A stretch of 64,000 bases of DNA from Rikenellaceae bacterium (GTDB lineage: Bacteria; Bacteroidota; Bacteroidia; Bacteroidales; Rikenellaceae), in assembly GCA_017463585.1 (NCBI GenBank), contig JAFTOX010000024.1, positions 30,760 through 94,759 of the forward strand. Reading direction: 5' to 3'. Positions 51,996 through 61,965 of this stretch are shown here, in pieces (positions within the stretch are counted from its first letter, which is position 1; the number at the start of each line of letters is the position of its first letter). A program made the translations under genes and the position numbers. The notes under the pieces are model-generated. The model was not told where the DNA came from and made no database searches. It saw only the letters and a list, made by a program, of their open reading frames with translations.

Positions 51996-53315
51996 TTACT
52001 TTTTCCAATACTTCTCGATCAACTCCTGCTTGATAGCAACCTCCGACGGAGTAAAGTACTTGCCGAACAGAGTCCAAGCGATGTCAAGCATCTGAGTAAT
52101 CTCGATATTTACGTCGATCGACAACAGCTTCTCCGAGTAGTCGTGAGCAAACTTCAATGCACGCTCGTCGTAGTCCGACAGGTCGAAACCGTTCTCTAAC
52201 TTGGTCTTAGCGTTAGCTGCATCGGCATACAGACGCACGCAGGCATTCATCACCTGAGGGTGATCCTCGCGGGTCTTCTTACCGATTACCAACTGCTTCA
52301 AACGCGACAGCGAACGGAACGGGTCGATGATAACCTTACCCGTATCCGAGTCGTTACGCAGGAACAACTGACCCTCGGTGATGTAACCCGTGTTATCGGG
52401 CACAGCGTGGGTAATGTCGCCACCCGACAGAGTGGTTACGGCGATGATGGTGATCGAACCACCGTTAGGCAGCTGCACGGCCTTCTCGTAGATCTTTGCC
52501 AAGTCCGAGTACAACGAACCGGGCATCGAGTCCTTCGAGGGGATCTGGTCCATACGGTTCGACACGATAGCCAACGCATCGGCGTACAAGGTCATATCGG
52601 TCAGTAGCACCAGCACCTTCTCGCCCTTATCGACTGCGAAGTACTCAGCAGCGGTCAGTGCCATATCGGGAACCAGCAGACGCTCTACGGGAGGATTCTC
52701 CGTAGTATTCACAAAGCTGACGATACGGTCCAACGCACCTGCATTCTCGAACACCTGCTTGAAGTACAAGAAGTCGTCGTTGGTCATACCCATACCACCC
52801 AGAATAATCTTGTCGGCCTTAGCTCGCAGAGCCACATTTGCCATTACAGCGTTGTAGGGCTGGTCGGGATCGGCAAAGAAGGGGATCTTCTGACCCGACA
52901 CGATCGTATTGTTAAGGTCGATACCTGCGATACCCGTTGCGATCAACTCGCTGGGCTGGATACGACGGAAGGGATTCACCGTCGGACCACCGATCACACG
53001 TGCCTCGCCCTCGATCTGCTCACCGCCCTCGATAGGCTCGCCGTAAGCGTTGAAGAAACGACCTGCCAAAGCGTCGCTAACCTTCAACTTGGGGGGCTCA
53101 CCGTGGAACACTACCTCCGAGTTGGTAGCGATACCCTCGGTGCCCTGAAAAACTTGAAGCGTAACGTTCTCGCCGTTGAGCTTCACAACCTGCGCCAACT
53201 TACCACCTACGGTAGCCAGTTCATCGTTACCTACGCCCGTAGCGCGCAGCGTTACGGTCGCTTTGGTAATATTGTCGATTTTGGTATATATCTTCTGAAA
53301 TGCTCTTGTTGTCAT
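51996..53315 (-). CDS. atpB: V-type ATPase subunit B
   Basis: Non-catalytic ring subunit, 439 residues. It has the beta-barrel start, the conserved region ...GIAGIDLNNTIVSGQKIPFF, VLLTDMTLYADALAI, QIPSKDSMPGSLYSDLAKIY and the C-terminal helices. Lacks the catalytic P-loop, as expected for B. Confidence 0.95.
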   Translation of the reverse strand: MTTRAFQKIYTKIDNITKATVTLRATGVGNDELATVGGKLAQVVKLNGENVTLQVFQGTEGIATNSEVVFHGEPPKLKVSDALAGRFFNAYGEPIEGGEQIEGEARVIGGPTVNPFRRIQPSELIATGIAGIDLNNTIVSGQKIPFFADPDQPYNAVMANVALRAKADKIILGGMGMTNDDFLYFKQVFENAGALDRIVSFVNTTENPPVERLLVPDMALTAAEYFAVDKGEKVLVLLTDMTLYADALAIVSNRMDQIPSKDSMPGSLYSDLAKIYEKAVQLPNGGSITIIAVTTLSGGDITHAVPDNTGYITEGQLFLRNDSDTGKVIIDPFRSLSRLKQLVIGKKTREDHPQVMNACVRLYADAANAKTKLENGFDLSDYDERALKFAHDYSEKLLSIDVNIEITQMLDIAWTLFGKYFTPSEVAIKQELIEKYWKK

Positions 53316-53329
53316 AGCTTTCTCTCAAA

Positions 53330-55084
53330 TTATTTGATTTTCTGCTCAATCAGCTCGTCGATCTGCTTGTCGTAAGCATAGTACTGCTCGCTCTCATAGA
53401 CCGAATAGTTCATCTGACGGAAGAGGTTGATCAGCTGCTTGAAGTAGCTCGAACACTCGTCGAAATCAACAAATTCGAACTGACGCTCGCAAACCGACAG
53501 CACCTTCTCGTACATATATTTCTGACGCTCAATGGGGCAGTTAGCGTCGATCGAGTCGAATGCGTCCTGCTGCAAGATCACGAAGTCGATCAACTCGCTC
53601 TTCCAGAAACGCTCGTGGTACTCAACGGGCACACCATCATCACCCAAGATGTTGATCTGCTCCGATGCCTCCTTACCGCGCTGAACGATGGTCTTACCCT
53701 TATAGACCTTCTCAACCCAACCCTTGCCGATACGCTCGTCGAGATACTCGCTCACCTCGGGATACTCCAAGTACTTCGAGTAGCTATCCAGCGGGTCGAT
53801 TGCGGGATAACGTTTCGAGTCTGCACGACCCTGCGACAGCGCGTAGAAGCAACGTGCAGCCTTCTTGGTCGATTCGGTTACGGGCTCCTTCAAGTTACCA
53901 CCCGCAGGCGATACGGTACCGATGAAGGTTACCGAACCCGTTGCACCGTTGTTCAACTCAACCAAACCTGCACGAGCATAGAAGTTCGAGATGATTGCCG
54001 ACAAGTCCATCGGGAATGCGTCCTGACCGGGCAGCTCCTCCAAACGGTTCGACATCTCACGCAGTGCCTGTGCCCAACGCGACGTCGAGTCAGCCAGCAA
54101 CAGCACCTTCAAACCCATTGCACGATAGTACTCAGCCAGCGTCATACCGGTATAAACCGACGCCTCACGAGCTGCAACGGGCATATTCGACGTGTTGCAG
54201 ATGATCGTCGTACGCTCCATCAGTTTGTGGCCCGTGCGGGGGTCCTCCAACTCGGGGAACTCAGCGAAGATCTCCACAACCTCGTTTGCACGCTCACCGC
54301 ACGCAACCATAATGATAATATCGGCCTCAGCCTGCTTCGAAAGCGCGTGCTGCAACACCGTCTTACCTGCACCGAACGGGCCGGGGATAAATCCCGTACC
54401 ACCGTCAGCGATGGGGTTGAACGTATCGATCGAACGGATACCCGTCTCCATCACACGCGACGGACGCGGCTTGTTGGCGTATGCACGGATAGCCTGCTTC
54501 ACGGGCCACTTCTGCACCATTGTGATCTGGTGCTCCTTACCCTCAGCGTCGGTAACAACTGCTACCACGTCAGTAACCTTATATTCACCTGCTGCCACAA
54601 CGCTCTTCACGGTGTAGTTCTCGGTCATTACGAACGGAACCATAATTTTGTGAGCAACCCACTGCTCCTGAACCTCACCTAACCAAGCACCAGCCGAAAC
54701 CTTATCGCCAGCCTTAGCCAGAGGTTTGAACTCCCACTTGCGCTCGAAGTCGATCGGATCGGTGATCGAACCGCGCTCGATGAACAGACCGTTCATCTTT
54801 TCGAGGTCATTCTGCAAACCGTCGTAGTTACGCGACAAAATACCCGGAGCCAACGTTGCCTCCAACATATGACCCTCGAACTCGACCTTATCGCCGATCT
54901 TCAAACCGCGCGTACTGTCGAATACCTGAACGTAGGCATCATCGCCTACAACTTTGATGACCTCGGCCATCATTCGGGTCTCACCGCACCATACGTGGCA
55001 AATTTCGTTCTGACCAACTGCGCCGTCAGCCTTCACGATCACGATGTTCGAGATGATACCCGATACTCGCCCTGTTGTCTTCAT
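53330..55084 (-). CDS. atpA: V-type ATPase catalytic subunit A
   Basis: 584 residues. P-loop GPFGAGKTVLQHAL (about residues 230-243) for ATP hydrolysis, the V-type non-homologous region before it, and a C-terminal helical domain ending with DKQIDELIEQKIK. Walker B and the catalytic Glu region are contained in ...GERANEVVEIFAEFPEL. Main engine of the operon. Confidence 0.97.
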   Translation of the reverse strand: MKTTGRVSGIISNIVIVKADGAVGQNEICHVWCGETRMMAEVIKVVGDDAYVQVFDSTRGLKIGDKVEFEGHMLEATLAPGILSRNYDGLQNDLEKMNGLFIERGSITDPIDFERKWEFKPLAKAGDKVSAGAWLGEVQEQWVAHKIMVPFVMTENYTVKSVVAAGEYKVTDVVAVVTDAEGKEHQITMVQKWPVKQAIRAYANKPRPSRVMETGIRSIDTFNPIADGGTGFIPGPFGAGKTVLQHALSKQAEADIIIMVACGERANEVVEIFAEFPELEDPRTGHKLMERTTIICNTSNMPVAAREASVYTGMTLAEYYRAMGLKVLLLADSTSRWAQALREMSNRLEELPGQDAFPMDLSAIISNFYARAGLVELNNGATGSVTFIGTVSPAGGNLKEPVTESTKKAARCFYALSQGRADSKRYPAIDPLDSYSKYLEYPEVSEYLDERIGKGWVEKVYKGKTIVQRGKEASEQINILGDDGVPVEYHERFWKSELIDFVILQQDAFDSIDANCPIERQKYMYEKVLSVCERQFEFVDFDECSSYFKQLINLFRQMNYSVYESEQYYAYDKQIDELIEQKIK

Positions 55085-55116
55085 TAATTCTATTTTTTGT
55101 TGTTATTTATTCTGCA

Positions 55117-55962
55117 TTAAATACTCTCAATGGCCTTGCTCACAACCTCACGACCGCTCAGCGAGGCGATCAACTCGTCGTACATCGCGCGACCTACACG
55201 CTCGTCCAGAGCGAACCAGCGCTGTACGATATTCAGTTTCGACAGGTAAGAGAGAATCGTATTGATATTAAAGTAGTCCTTCTCGGCAAGCGCGTCGGAC
55301 ATCGACCAGCGGATACGGTCGATCTTGCGCTCCTTCTCGACGAGGTTCTGCTCGTCAGCCACGGCTGCCATCACCTCGTCCAGATAATCCACTTCGCCCT
55401 TCAAACCGAAGTCCGAAGCCGAACTGCGCGACAGCGAGTCGGTGATGTCGTCGTGTCCAACAACAACACCCTCGACCTCCTGACCCGCACGACGAGCTGC
55501 GTATGCAGCACACACATTACGGAGCGTACGATCGAACTCTGCCCACTCACGCAAGTAACGGCAACCCGACTCAGCACAAGCCGCATAATAGGCTGCGTAG
55601 AGGTTACGCTCGATAGGCAGCGAGGTATCAATGCTCTCGGCCTCCTCACCCTCAGGATCGGCATAGGCGCGGAGCACATCAGCCATATACGAAGGCAACT
55701 TGGTCGGCTGCGCCACCTGCTGCTCCAACTCCTCACGCGAGAAGTTACCCAGCAGATTGAAGCGCGAGCGAGCCGCCTTCAAGCTGATGATATTCTCGAT
55801 ATCGTAGTAGCCATAGAACAATTCGAGCGAGTGGCGATCGTGCTTCGAGAGTTCCTCGCGGATCTCGTCGATCACCTCGCGCGCATCGAAGCCCTTGTTA
55901 TCGGCATCGAGCGTGTACTCGCGCAGGCCGGCTACCAGACAATAATAGTTCTTTTCAAACAT
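55117..55962 (-). CDS. DUF2764 protein of the V-type ATPase operon
   Basis: 281 residues, helical, starting MFEKNYYCLVAGLREY. In Bacteroidota V-ATPase operons this DUF2764 gene stands where subunit C would be expected, and no separate C, F or G gene is visible here. It probably replaces C (the rotor-ring adaptor, homologous to d); this rests on position and family annotation. Lies 8 nt after subunit E and 32 nt before A. Confidence 0.8.
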   Translation of the reverse strand: MFEKNYYCLVAGLREYTLDADNKGFDAREVIDEIREELSKHDRHSLELFYGYYDIENIISLKAARSRFNLLGNFSREELEQQVAQPTKLPSYMADVLRAYADPEGEEAESIDTSLPIERNLYAAYYAACAESGCRYLREWAEFDRTLRNVCAAYAARRAGQEVEGVVVGHDDITDSLSRSSASDFGLKGEVDYLDEVMAAVADEQNLVEKERKIDRIRWSMSDALAEKDYFNINTILSYLSKLNIVQRWFALDERVGRAMYDELIASLSGREVVSKAIESI

Positions 55963-55970
55963 ACCGACGG

Positions 55971-56585
55971 CTATTTACCGAAGATCAGCGTTGCAACCTT
56001 ATCGCGCAGGTACTCACCCAGCAGCGCGTTGAAATCCTCGTCCGAGAAGCTGATGTAGTAGCCACCATTCTTGGCACCCACCTTGAAACCGCTCTTGACA
56101 CTCTTCGAGTAACCAACCTCGACGCCAGCTGCGAGCAGTTCCTTAGCGCTCTTCTCGATTGTAGCGTCCAACTCAGCCTTCTTTGCCTCAGGCAGCAGAG
56201 CTGCGAGCGATACGCTCTCGCTCGATGCGCCATTCCAATTCTTAGCCACCGTGAGCAGCATATTCTTAATGAACTCTGCATCGAGATTAGCAGCCTTCAC
56301 GCCCTCGACGGTTGACTTTGCGATGATCATCTCCGACACCTGCTCTTTGAGTTTAGCCACTGCCTGCTTGCCTGCCAACGAGATCTCAGTCATCGAGTTC
56401 TTGCGCAGATCCTCAGCCTTTGCCTCAGCAGCCTTAACGATTGCCTCAGCCTCGGCCTTTGCCTCAGCTACCAGACGTGCAGCCTCAGCCTTAGCATCGG
56501 CAACGAGCTTGTCGGCATCGGCACGACCCTTTTCCAGACCTTCGTCATAGAGTTTGCGGGTCAATTCTTGAAGTTTGTTTTCCAT
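55971..56585 (-). CDS. atpE: V-type ATPase subunit E (peripheral stalk)
   Basis: 204 residues: long Ala/Glu/Lys coiled coil (residues 5-70, ADKLVADAKAEAARLVAE repeats) then a globular C-terminal half, the usual layout of subunit E. First gene of the seven-gene operon; promoter at 56647. Confidence 0.9.
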   Translation of the reverse strand: MENKLQELTRKLYDEGLEKGRADADKLVADAKAEAARLVAEAKAEAEAIVKAAEAKAEDLRKNSMTEISLAGKQAVAKLKEQVSEMIIAKSTVEGVKAANLDAEFIKNMLLTVAKNWNGASSESVSLAALLPEAKKAELDATIEKSAKELLAAGVEVGYSKSVKSGFKVGAKNGGYYISFSDEDFNALLGEYLRDKVATLIFGK

Positions 56586-56646
56586 ATTCGTAAATCGATT
56601 TAGATATTTATTTTTGAGTTATTTTCACTTAGCATCAAACAATCTG

Positions 56647-56678
56647 CAAATGTACAAAACTTATTGCGAATGAGCCAA
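56647..56678 (-). promoter_or_regulatory. Promoter of the V-type ATPase operon
   Basis: Minus strand TACATTTG at 56647-56654 and TTG at 56676-56678 (21-nt spacer), 62 nt upstream of subunit E. Confidence 0.55.
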
Positions 56679-56804
56679 TTTTTCAGGCGCTTTTATTACG
56701 CTTTTGACCAATTTCGGAGTGAAAAAATTCATCTTCGATTTTTTCGACGCAGATTCTATCATTTTTCGAGCTCTTCGCTCCGCTCGTGCCTAAATTTTAC
56801 CGAC

Positions 56805-56834
56805 AAAAAAAGCCGCGCCCTTTCGGGCACGGCT
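56805..56834 (-). terminator. Terminator of the DUF4301 gene
   Basis: Minus-strand stem AGCCGTGCC/GGCGCGGCT (56826-56834 with 56811-56819, one G-U) followed by seven T. Confidence 0.8.
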
Positions 56835-56852
56835 TGATAGCAACGAATTTGT

Positions 56853-56911
56853 AATTCTTGAATCTTAACTCTGACTCTTGAATTTTGAATCTTGAATTTT
56901 GAATTTTGAAT
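56853..56911. repeat. Heptamer tract at the 3' end of the DUF4301 gene
   Basis: Several 7-nt GAATTTT/GAATCTT units (clearest from 56876 to 56911), reaching the stop codon of the minus-strand gene and preceding its terminator. Confidence 0.7.
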
Positions 56912-58353
56912 TATTGGTGCTCGGGGCGGAGCAGGTCATTCACAACCTTCACGGGCGAGAACGTTGCCAGAGGCACATCGACAAAGATGGTAGTCCAATC
57001 GGCCATTGCGCCATTCCACAAACCGGGAAGTTCCTGAGCTCGCAGCTCACGACCGTCCTTCGACTTGCTCGAAATGAAGCCCGTAGCGGGGTCGGTGTAC
57101 TTCGTCAGGTCGAACTTCGTGCCGTCGTAACGTGCGGGAGCACAAACCAGATCAACGGGGTTGAAGTGGGTTGCACCGCTCATCATCGGAGCGTCCTCGG
57201 GCGAGATCTGGCTCGACTCGGCGATTTGCAGAGCGCACTCGCCTCGCTTGCCCTCAACCCAGAACGGGCCACCACCCGGCTCACCATCGTTGCGAACCAT
57301 ACCGCAGACGCGGATCGGGCGATCGAGCAACTCGATGAGCAGTTCGGGAGTCCATTCATCGGGCAACTTGGTGCAGAGCTCCTCCTCGATCATCTGTGCG
57401 ATCTCAGCGGTACGCATTGCCGACGCGCCCTCGCGCAGCTCCTTCAAAGCGCCGAAAGCACGCTCCTGAATCTCCACGAGCAGACCCGCCAAAGCCTTCT
57501 TATAGAGCACCGTAGCCTCACGACGAGCGTCGGTGGTTACGTTGTCGATATTCTTGATAAAGATCACATCAGCAGCGATCTCGTCGAGGTTTGCGATCAG
57601 CGCACCGTGGCCCGCGGGACGGAACAACAGCGTACCGTCGTCGTTGCGGAACGGAGTGTTGTCGGGATTCACAGCAACGGTGTCGGTCGATGACTTCTGC
57701 ACCGAGAACGAGATGTCGTACTTCACACCGAAACGCTCCTCGTACTTAGCCACAACGCCTTCGAGCAGCGAGCGGAAACCCTCGATATGCTCGGGAGAAA
57801 CGGTGAAGTGAATGGCCACCTTACCATCGCAAGCGGCATACTGAGCGCCCTCAACAAGGTGCTCCTCGATAGCCGTGCGAGCCTCGTCGCCATAGCCGTG
57901 GAAGAGGATCAGACCCTTCGGTTTCGAGCCATAAGCCAGGCCCTCCTTGATGATAGCTGCAACGGTCTGCTCGTCGGTAGCGTCGGCGGGCAGCAGCTCG
58001 CGCAACTTCTTGCCGAATGCGAACTTATCGACATTCTCGATCAGCTTGTCGATGTCGGCACCGCGCTTGCCCTCGTTCACAAATTCGAACAGCGACTTGA
58101 ACATACGTGTCGCAGCGCCCGATGCGGGAACAAACTTCACAACACGCTTCGAGCCACGCGCTGCATCGAACTTAGCGGCATACTCTGCCGCCTCGCTCTC
58201 GGTAAGTTTCTTCACACCGCCATTGTCGGGCGACGCAGCAGCCTTGACATTGAGGAAGGGGAATCCACGACGGAAGTTTTCGATCTGATGCTCAACAGTT
58301 TCGGGCGTCAGACCGTGTGCAGCGATCTGCTGCAAATCCTTTTCAGTAAACAT
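56911..58353 (-). CDS. DUF4301 family protein
   Basis: 480 residues from ATG at 58353 (MFTEKDLQQIAAHGLTPETV); the longer frame includes leader sequence. Conserved DUF4301 stretches: FVPASGAATRMFKSLFEFVN (about residues 73-92) and NDGEPGGGPFW. The ASGAATRM segment resembles the nucleotide-binding loop of nucleotidyltransferase-fold enzymes, so a sugar- or nucleotide-modifying activity is conceivable; no substrate is known. Cytoplasmic, no signal peptide. Confidence 0.8.
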   Translation of the reverse strand: MFTEKDLQQIAAHGLTPETVEHQIENFRRGFPFLNVKAAASPDNGGVKKLTESEAAEYAAKFDAARGSKRVVKFVPASGAATRMFKSLFEFVNEGKRGADIDKLIENVDKFAFGKKLRELLPADATDEQTVAAIIKEGLAYGSKPKGLILFHGYGDEARTAIEEHLVEGAQYAACDGKVAIHFTVSPEHIEGFRSLLEGVVAKYEERFGVKYDISFSVQKSSTDTVAVNPDNTPFRNDDGTLLFRPAGHGALIANLDEIAADVIFIKNIDNVTTDARREATVLYKKALAGLLVEIQERAFGALKELREGASAMRTAEIAQMIEEELCTKLPDEWTPELLIELLDRPIRVCGMVRNDGEPGGGPFWVEGKRGECALQIAESSQISPEDAPMMSGATHFNPVDLVCAPARYDGTKFDLTKYTDPATGFISSKSKDGRELRAQELPGLWNGAMADWTTIFVDVPLATFSPVKVVNDLLRPEHQ

Positions 58354-58472
58354 TGGTCTAAATAGGTTTTTATTGTTAGTTGTTTTCGTTAGTTTGCACA
58401 CTTTGGCATTGTAAATATAGGATTTATTTTCCAATCTCGCAACTTTCGATAGGAGATTTGTGCCTTTTTTCA

Positions 58473-58480
58473 TACCTTTG
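58473..58480 (+). promoter_or_regulatory. -7 element of murB
   Basis: TACCTTTG only 10 nt before the ATG at 58490; transcription would start within a few bases of the coding region, so a leaderless mRNA is likely. The -33 match is poor. Confidence 0.5.
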
Positions 58481-58489
58481 TACTCTGAT

Positions 58490-59506
58490 ATGGTACGTAT
58501 TTACGAAAATATTGAGCTGGCCGCACGCAATAGTTTCGGCGTTCCGGCCCGCGCCAAACGCCTTGTCGAGTTCGACGAGGCCGAGGATCTTATGCAGATT
58601 TTTGCCGACCCGACGATGACCGACGAGCAGTGGGTTGTGTTGGCCGGCGGTAACAATACACTCTTTACGCGCGACTTCGAGGGAACGCTCATCTGTCCCC
58701 AAAATCAGAGTATCGAGATCGTCGCAACCGAGGGTAACACGGTTCACGTGCGTATCGGAGCGGGTGTCGAGTGGGACGATGCCGTGGCTTGGAGCGTCGA
58801 GCAGGGGCTGTGGGGGATCGAAAATCTCTCGCTCATACCGGGCAAGGCGGGCGCTGCACCGGTGCAGAATATCGGCGCTTATGGCACTGAGGTGAAGGAC
58901 GTTATCGAGCAGGTCGAGATGTTCTGTCCCGAAACGCGCAACACGCTGATTTTGGCGAACGAGTATTGTGAATTTGGCTACCGCGACAGCATTTTCAAAC
59001 GTTCGTTGCGCGGTCGCGTCATCATCACCTCGATCGTCATTCGACTCAGTCGCACGCCCAATCCGCGACTGCGCTATGGCGACGTGCAGCAGCGTGTCGA
59101 TGAGTTGGGTGGTCCGACTCTTGCGAATATCCGCGAGGCGATCGTTGCAATCCGCAGCCACAAGCTCCCCGACACGAAGGTAACGGGCAACGCGGGCAGC
59201 TTCTTCAAGAACCCCGTTGTCGAGCGCGAGCTGGCCGAAAAGTTGCTTGCCGAGTACCCCGATATACCGCTCTACCCCGCAGCCGAAGAGGGTAAAGCGA
59301 AGTTGGCGGCAGGCTGGTTGATCGACCGCGCAGGCTGGAAGGGCAAGAGCGACGGTCGTGTGGGCGTCCACGCTCGTCAGGCGTTGGTGCTCATCAACTT
59401 AGGCGGAGCAACAGGTGCCGAGGTGATGGCATTGGCTCACCGCATTGTGGGTGATGTCAAGGAGCGTTTTGGCGTTGAGTTGTCGCCCGAAGTGAATGTT
59501 TTATAA
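58490..59506 (+). CDS. murB: UDP-N-acetylenolpyruvoylglucosamine reductase
   Basis: FAD enzyme that completes UDP-MurNAc in peptidoglycan synthesis. 338 residues. I chose ATG 58490 (MVRIYENIELAARNSFGVPA); ten extra in-frame residues upstream overlap the promoter box. Motifs: LAGGNNTLFTRDF, IPGKAGAAPVQNIGAYGTEV, GNAGSFFKNP with the catalytic Ser, and the C-terminal AGWLIDRAGWKGKSDGR. Head of a four-gene run. Confidence 0.95.
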   Translation: MVRIYENIELAARNSFGVPARAKRLVEFDEAEDLMQIFADPTMTDEQWVVLAGGNNTLFTRDFEGTLICPQNQSIEIVATEGNTVHVRIGAGVEWDDAVAWSVEQGLWGIENLSLIPGKAGAAPVQNIGAYGTEVKDVIEQVEMFCPETRNTLILANEYCEFGYRDSIFKRSLRGRVIITSIVIRLSRTPNPRLRYGDVQQRVDELGGPTLANIREAIVAIRSHKLPDTKVTGNAGSFFKNPVVERELAEKLLAEYPDIPLYPAAEEGKAKLAAGWLIDRAGWKGKSDGRVGVHARQALVLINLGGATGAEVMALAHRIVGDVKERFGVELSPEVNVL

Positions 59507-59521
59507 CAACTTACTGAGAGT

Positions 59522-60880
59522 ATGCCTCAAAAGAATCTACTTTTCGAGAATTTCAAACGATATATCGCCGCAAACGATATGCTCGAACCGAGCGACCGCA
59601 TACTGTTGGCAGTCAGTGGCGGTGTCGATTCGATGGTGCTGATGTCGCTCTTCTATCAGAGCGGCTACCATATCGGTGTGGCACACTGCAACTTTGGTCT
59701 GCGTGGAGAGGAGAGCGACGAAGATGAGGAGCTGGTGGCACGTGTGGCCGCAAGCTACGGTGTGGAGATCTACAACAAACGATTCGATACGGTGGGCGAA
59801 ATGGAGCGCACGGGCGAGTCGATGGAGATGGCGGCACGACGCCTGCGTTACGAGTGGTTTGAGGAGTTGTGCATCGAGCACGGTTACGATAAAATCGCCA
59901 TCGCTCACCACGCCGACGACTCGACCGAAACCTTCTTTATCAATCTGCTGCGCGGCACAGGTCTGCGTGGTTTGACGGGTATCAGCAGCACCAACGGACG
60001 AGTGTTCCGCCCGCTGTTGTTCGCCTCACGACGCGAGATCTCGGAATATGCCATCGCAAACCGTATCCCCTTCCGCGAAGATTCGTCGAACCGTTCGACC
60101 AAATATCTCCGCAACAAAATCCGCCTCGGATTGATCCCCCGTATCCGCGAGATCAACAAGAAATTCACCGAGATAATGAACAGCAATATCCGCCGACTGA
60201 CCGATACACAGCTGTTCATCAATCGCGCTATCGAGCTGATACGCAATGAGGTATGTACCGAGCAGGAGGGTATCCACACCATACATATCGACCGCATCGA
60301 CCCACAGATGCCGCGCGGTTTTGTGATATACGAACTGCTCAACTCGACCTTCGATTTCAAGGGCGACGTTACCGACGCTCTGTGCCGCGCGTTGGAGAGC
60401 GACACGGCAACGGGCAAGCGTTTCTACTCGCGCGAGTGGGTGGCTACGATCGACCGTGGCAATGTGGTTGTGGCACGCATCACCTCGGACGATCCGTGCG
60501 AGGTTACGGTCGAGGAGGGCACACGCAAGAGCTTCTGCGGCAACTCACGACTGATGTTCGAACGCGAGGCGATCGACACCATCGAGAACTTCCGCACACC
60601 CGAGCACATCGCCCAGATCGACGTCGATAAGTTGCAGTTCCCCTTGAAGTTACGCCGCTGGCGCGAGGGCGACTGGTTTGTACCCTACGGTATGACGGGA
60701 CGCAAGAAGATCAGCGACTATCTGACCGACCGCAAGGTGTCTGGACCCGAACGCGAACGCCAATTTGTACTGCTTTCGGGCGAAGATATTGTGTGGGTTG
60801 TCGGCCGACGCATTGACGATCGCTACCGCCTTACGAACGAAACTGAAACCGTACTGCGCATTACACGCGAAACGATCTAA
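59522..60880 (+). CDS. tilS: tRNA(Ile)-lysidine synthase
   Basis: Makes lysidine at C34 of tRNA-Ile(CAU) so it reads AUA. 452 residues: N-terminal PP-loop SGGVDS (residues 32-37), the IAHHADDSTETFFINLLRGT region, then a C-terminal domain (from about 320). 15 nt after murB. Confidence 0.95.
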   Translation: MPQKNLLFENFKRYIAANDMLEPSDRILLAVSGGVDSMVLMSLFYQSGYHIGVAHCNFGLRGEESDEDEELVARVAASYGVEIYNKRFDTVGEMERTGESMEMAARRLRYEWFEELCIEHGYDKIAIAHHADDSTETFFINLLRGTGLRGLTGISSTNGRVFRPLLFASRREISEYAIANRIPFREDSSNRSTKYLRNKIRLGLIPRIREINKKFTEIMNSNIRRLTDTQLFINRAIELIRNEVCTEQEGIHTIHIDRIDPQMPRGFVIYELLNSTFDFKGDVTDALCRALESDTATGKRFYSREWVATIDRGNVVVARITSDDPCEVTVEEGTRKSFCGNSRLMFEREAIDTIENFRTPEHIAQIDVDKLQFPLKLRRWREGDWFVPYGMTGRKKISDYLTDRKVSGPERERQFVLLSGEDIVWVVGRRIDDRYRLTNETETVLRITRETI

Positions 60881-60891
60881 ATATCAACCAA

Positions 60892-61965
60892 ATGGCTAAG
60901 AGCAGCAAACCCAAATTCCGCGATAGCGTGGCCGCCTATGAGCGACTGCGTAGCCAGATTGCGGCGCGTCGTTTCGCCCCGATTTACCTCTTGATGGGCG
61001 ACGAAGGCTACTTTATTGACGCGCTGAGCGAGCAACTCGGCTCGACGATCCTCAACGAGGCGGAACGTGCCTTCGGACAGGTGGTTGTCTATGGCAAAGA
61101 TAGCGAAGTGGGGGCGATTGTGAATCTCTGCCGCCAAATGCCGATGATGGGTCAGTATCAAGTGGTTATCGTGCGCGAGGCTCAGCAGTTGCGACAGATC
61201 GACCAGCTCTCGCTATACACCTCCGCACCCTCGCCGACGACCATTCTGATCATCTGCCATAAGGAGAAAACCATCGACAAACGTACCGCACTCTACAAAC
61301 ATTGCGCGGCTGTGGGCGAGGTTTTCGAGTCGGTGCGTCCGCGCGACTACGAAATTGGCAACTGGTTGAGCGAATTTGTGCGTTCGAAGAGCGGCTGCAC
61401 GATCGAGCAGAAGGCTCTCTCGATGCTGACCGACCACCTCGGCACCGATATCTCGAAGATCTCGAACGAGCTGTCGAAATTGATGCTCTCGCTACCTGAG
61501 GGCACACGTGCCATTACCGCCACGCATATCGAACAAAATATCGGTATCAGCAAGGATTTCAACAACTTCGAGCTGATGAAGGCGATCACCTCGCGCAACC
61601 TTTCGCGTGCGTTGCTCATCGCCGATCACTTCGCCCGCAACCCCAAAGACAATCCGCTGGTGGTTACGCTGATGGCGATGTTCCGCGAGTTCCGACAACT
61701 CTTCACGATCAACTACCTCAATTGGCAACTGCGCACCAAGGGCGTCGCACTGCCATCGGATCAGGAGCTTTGCCGAATGTTGGGTGTGCCCGCGCCGTTC
61801 CTGCTGGCCGAGATCAAGCAGACCGCCACTCGCTGGCCTAACAATCGGGTTTTCAACGTGTTGGGCATTATCCGCGAATACGACGCCAAGTGCAAAGGTA
61901 TCGGCACGGGCGGTCTGAATGATGGCGAGCTGCTGCGCGAAATGATCCTCAAAATCCTATTATGA
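60892..61965 (+). CDS. holA: DNA polymerase III subunit delta
   Basis: Clamp-loader subunit that opens the beta ring. 357 residues with the HolA layout: N-terminal AAA-like domain (PIYLLMGDEGYFIDAL), central LGTDISKISNELSKLML, and C-terminal collar helices. 11 nt after tilS, overlapping the next gene by ATGA. Confidence 0.92.
   Translation: MAKSSKPKFRDSVAAYERLRSQIAARRFAPIYLLMGDEGYFIDALSEQLGSTILNEAERAFGQVVVYGKDSEVGAIVNLCRQMPMMGQYQVVIVREAQQLRQIDQLSLYTSAPSPTTILIICHKEKTIDKRTALYKHCAAVGEVFESVRPRDYEIGNWLSEFVRSKSGCTIEQKALSMLTDHLGTDISKISNELSKLMLSLPEGTRAITATHIEQNIGISKDFNNFELMKAITSRNLSRALLIADHFARNPKDNPLVVTLMAMFREFRQLFTINYLNWQLRTKGVALPSDQELCRMLGVPAPFLLAEIKQTATRWPNNRVFNVLGIIREYDAKCKGIGTGGLNDGELLREMILKILL

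Larger units (their letters stand above)
56586..56910. other. Intergenic region: V-ATPase promoter, DUF4301 terminator, heptamer tract
   Basis: No gene seen. Contains the promoter of the ATPase operon (56647-56678), the terminator of the minus-strand gene at 56911 (56805-56834), and a heptamer tract (56853-56911). Confidence 0.55.
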
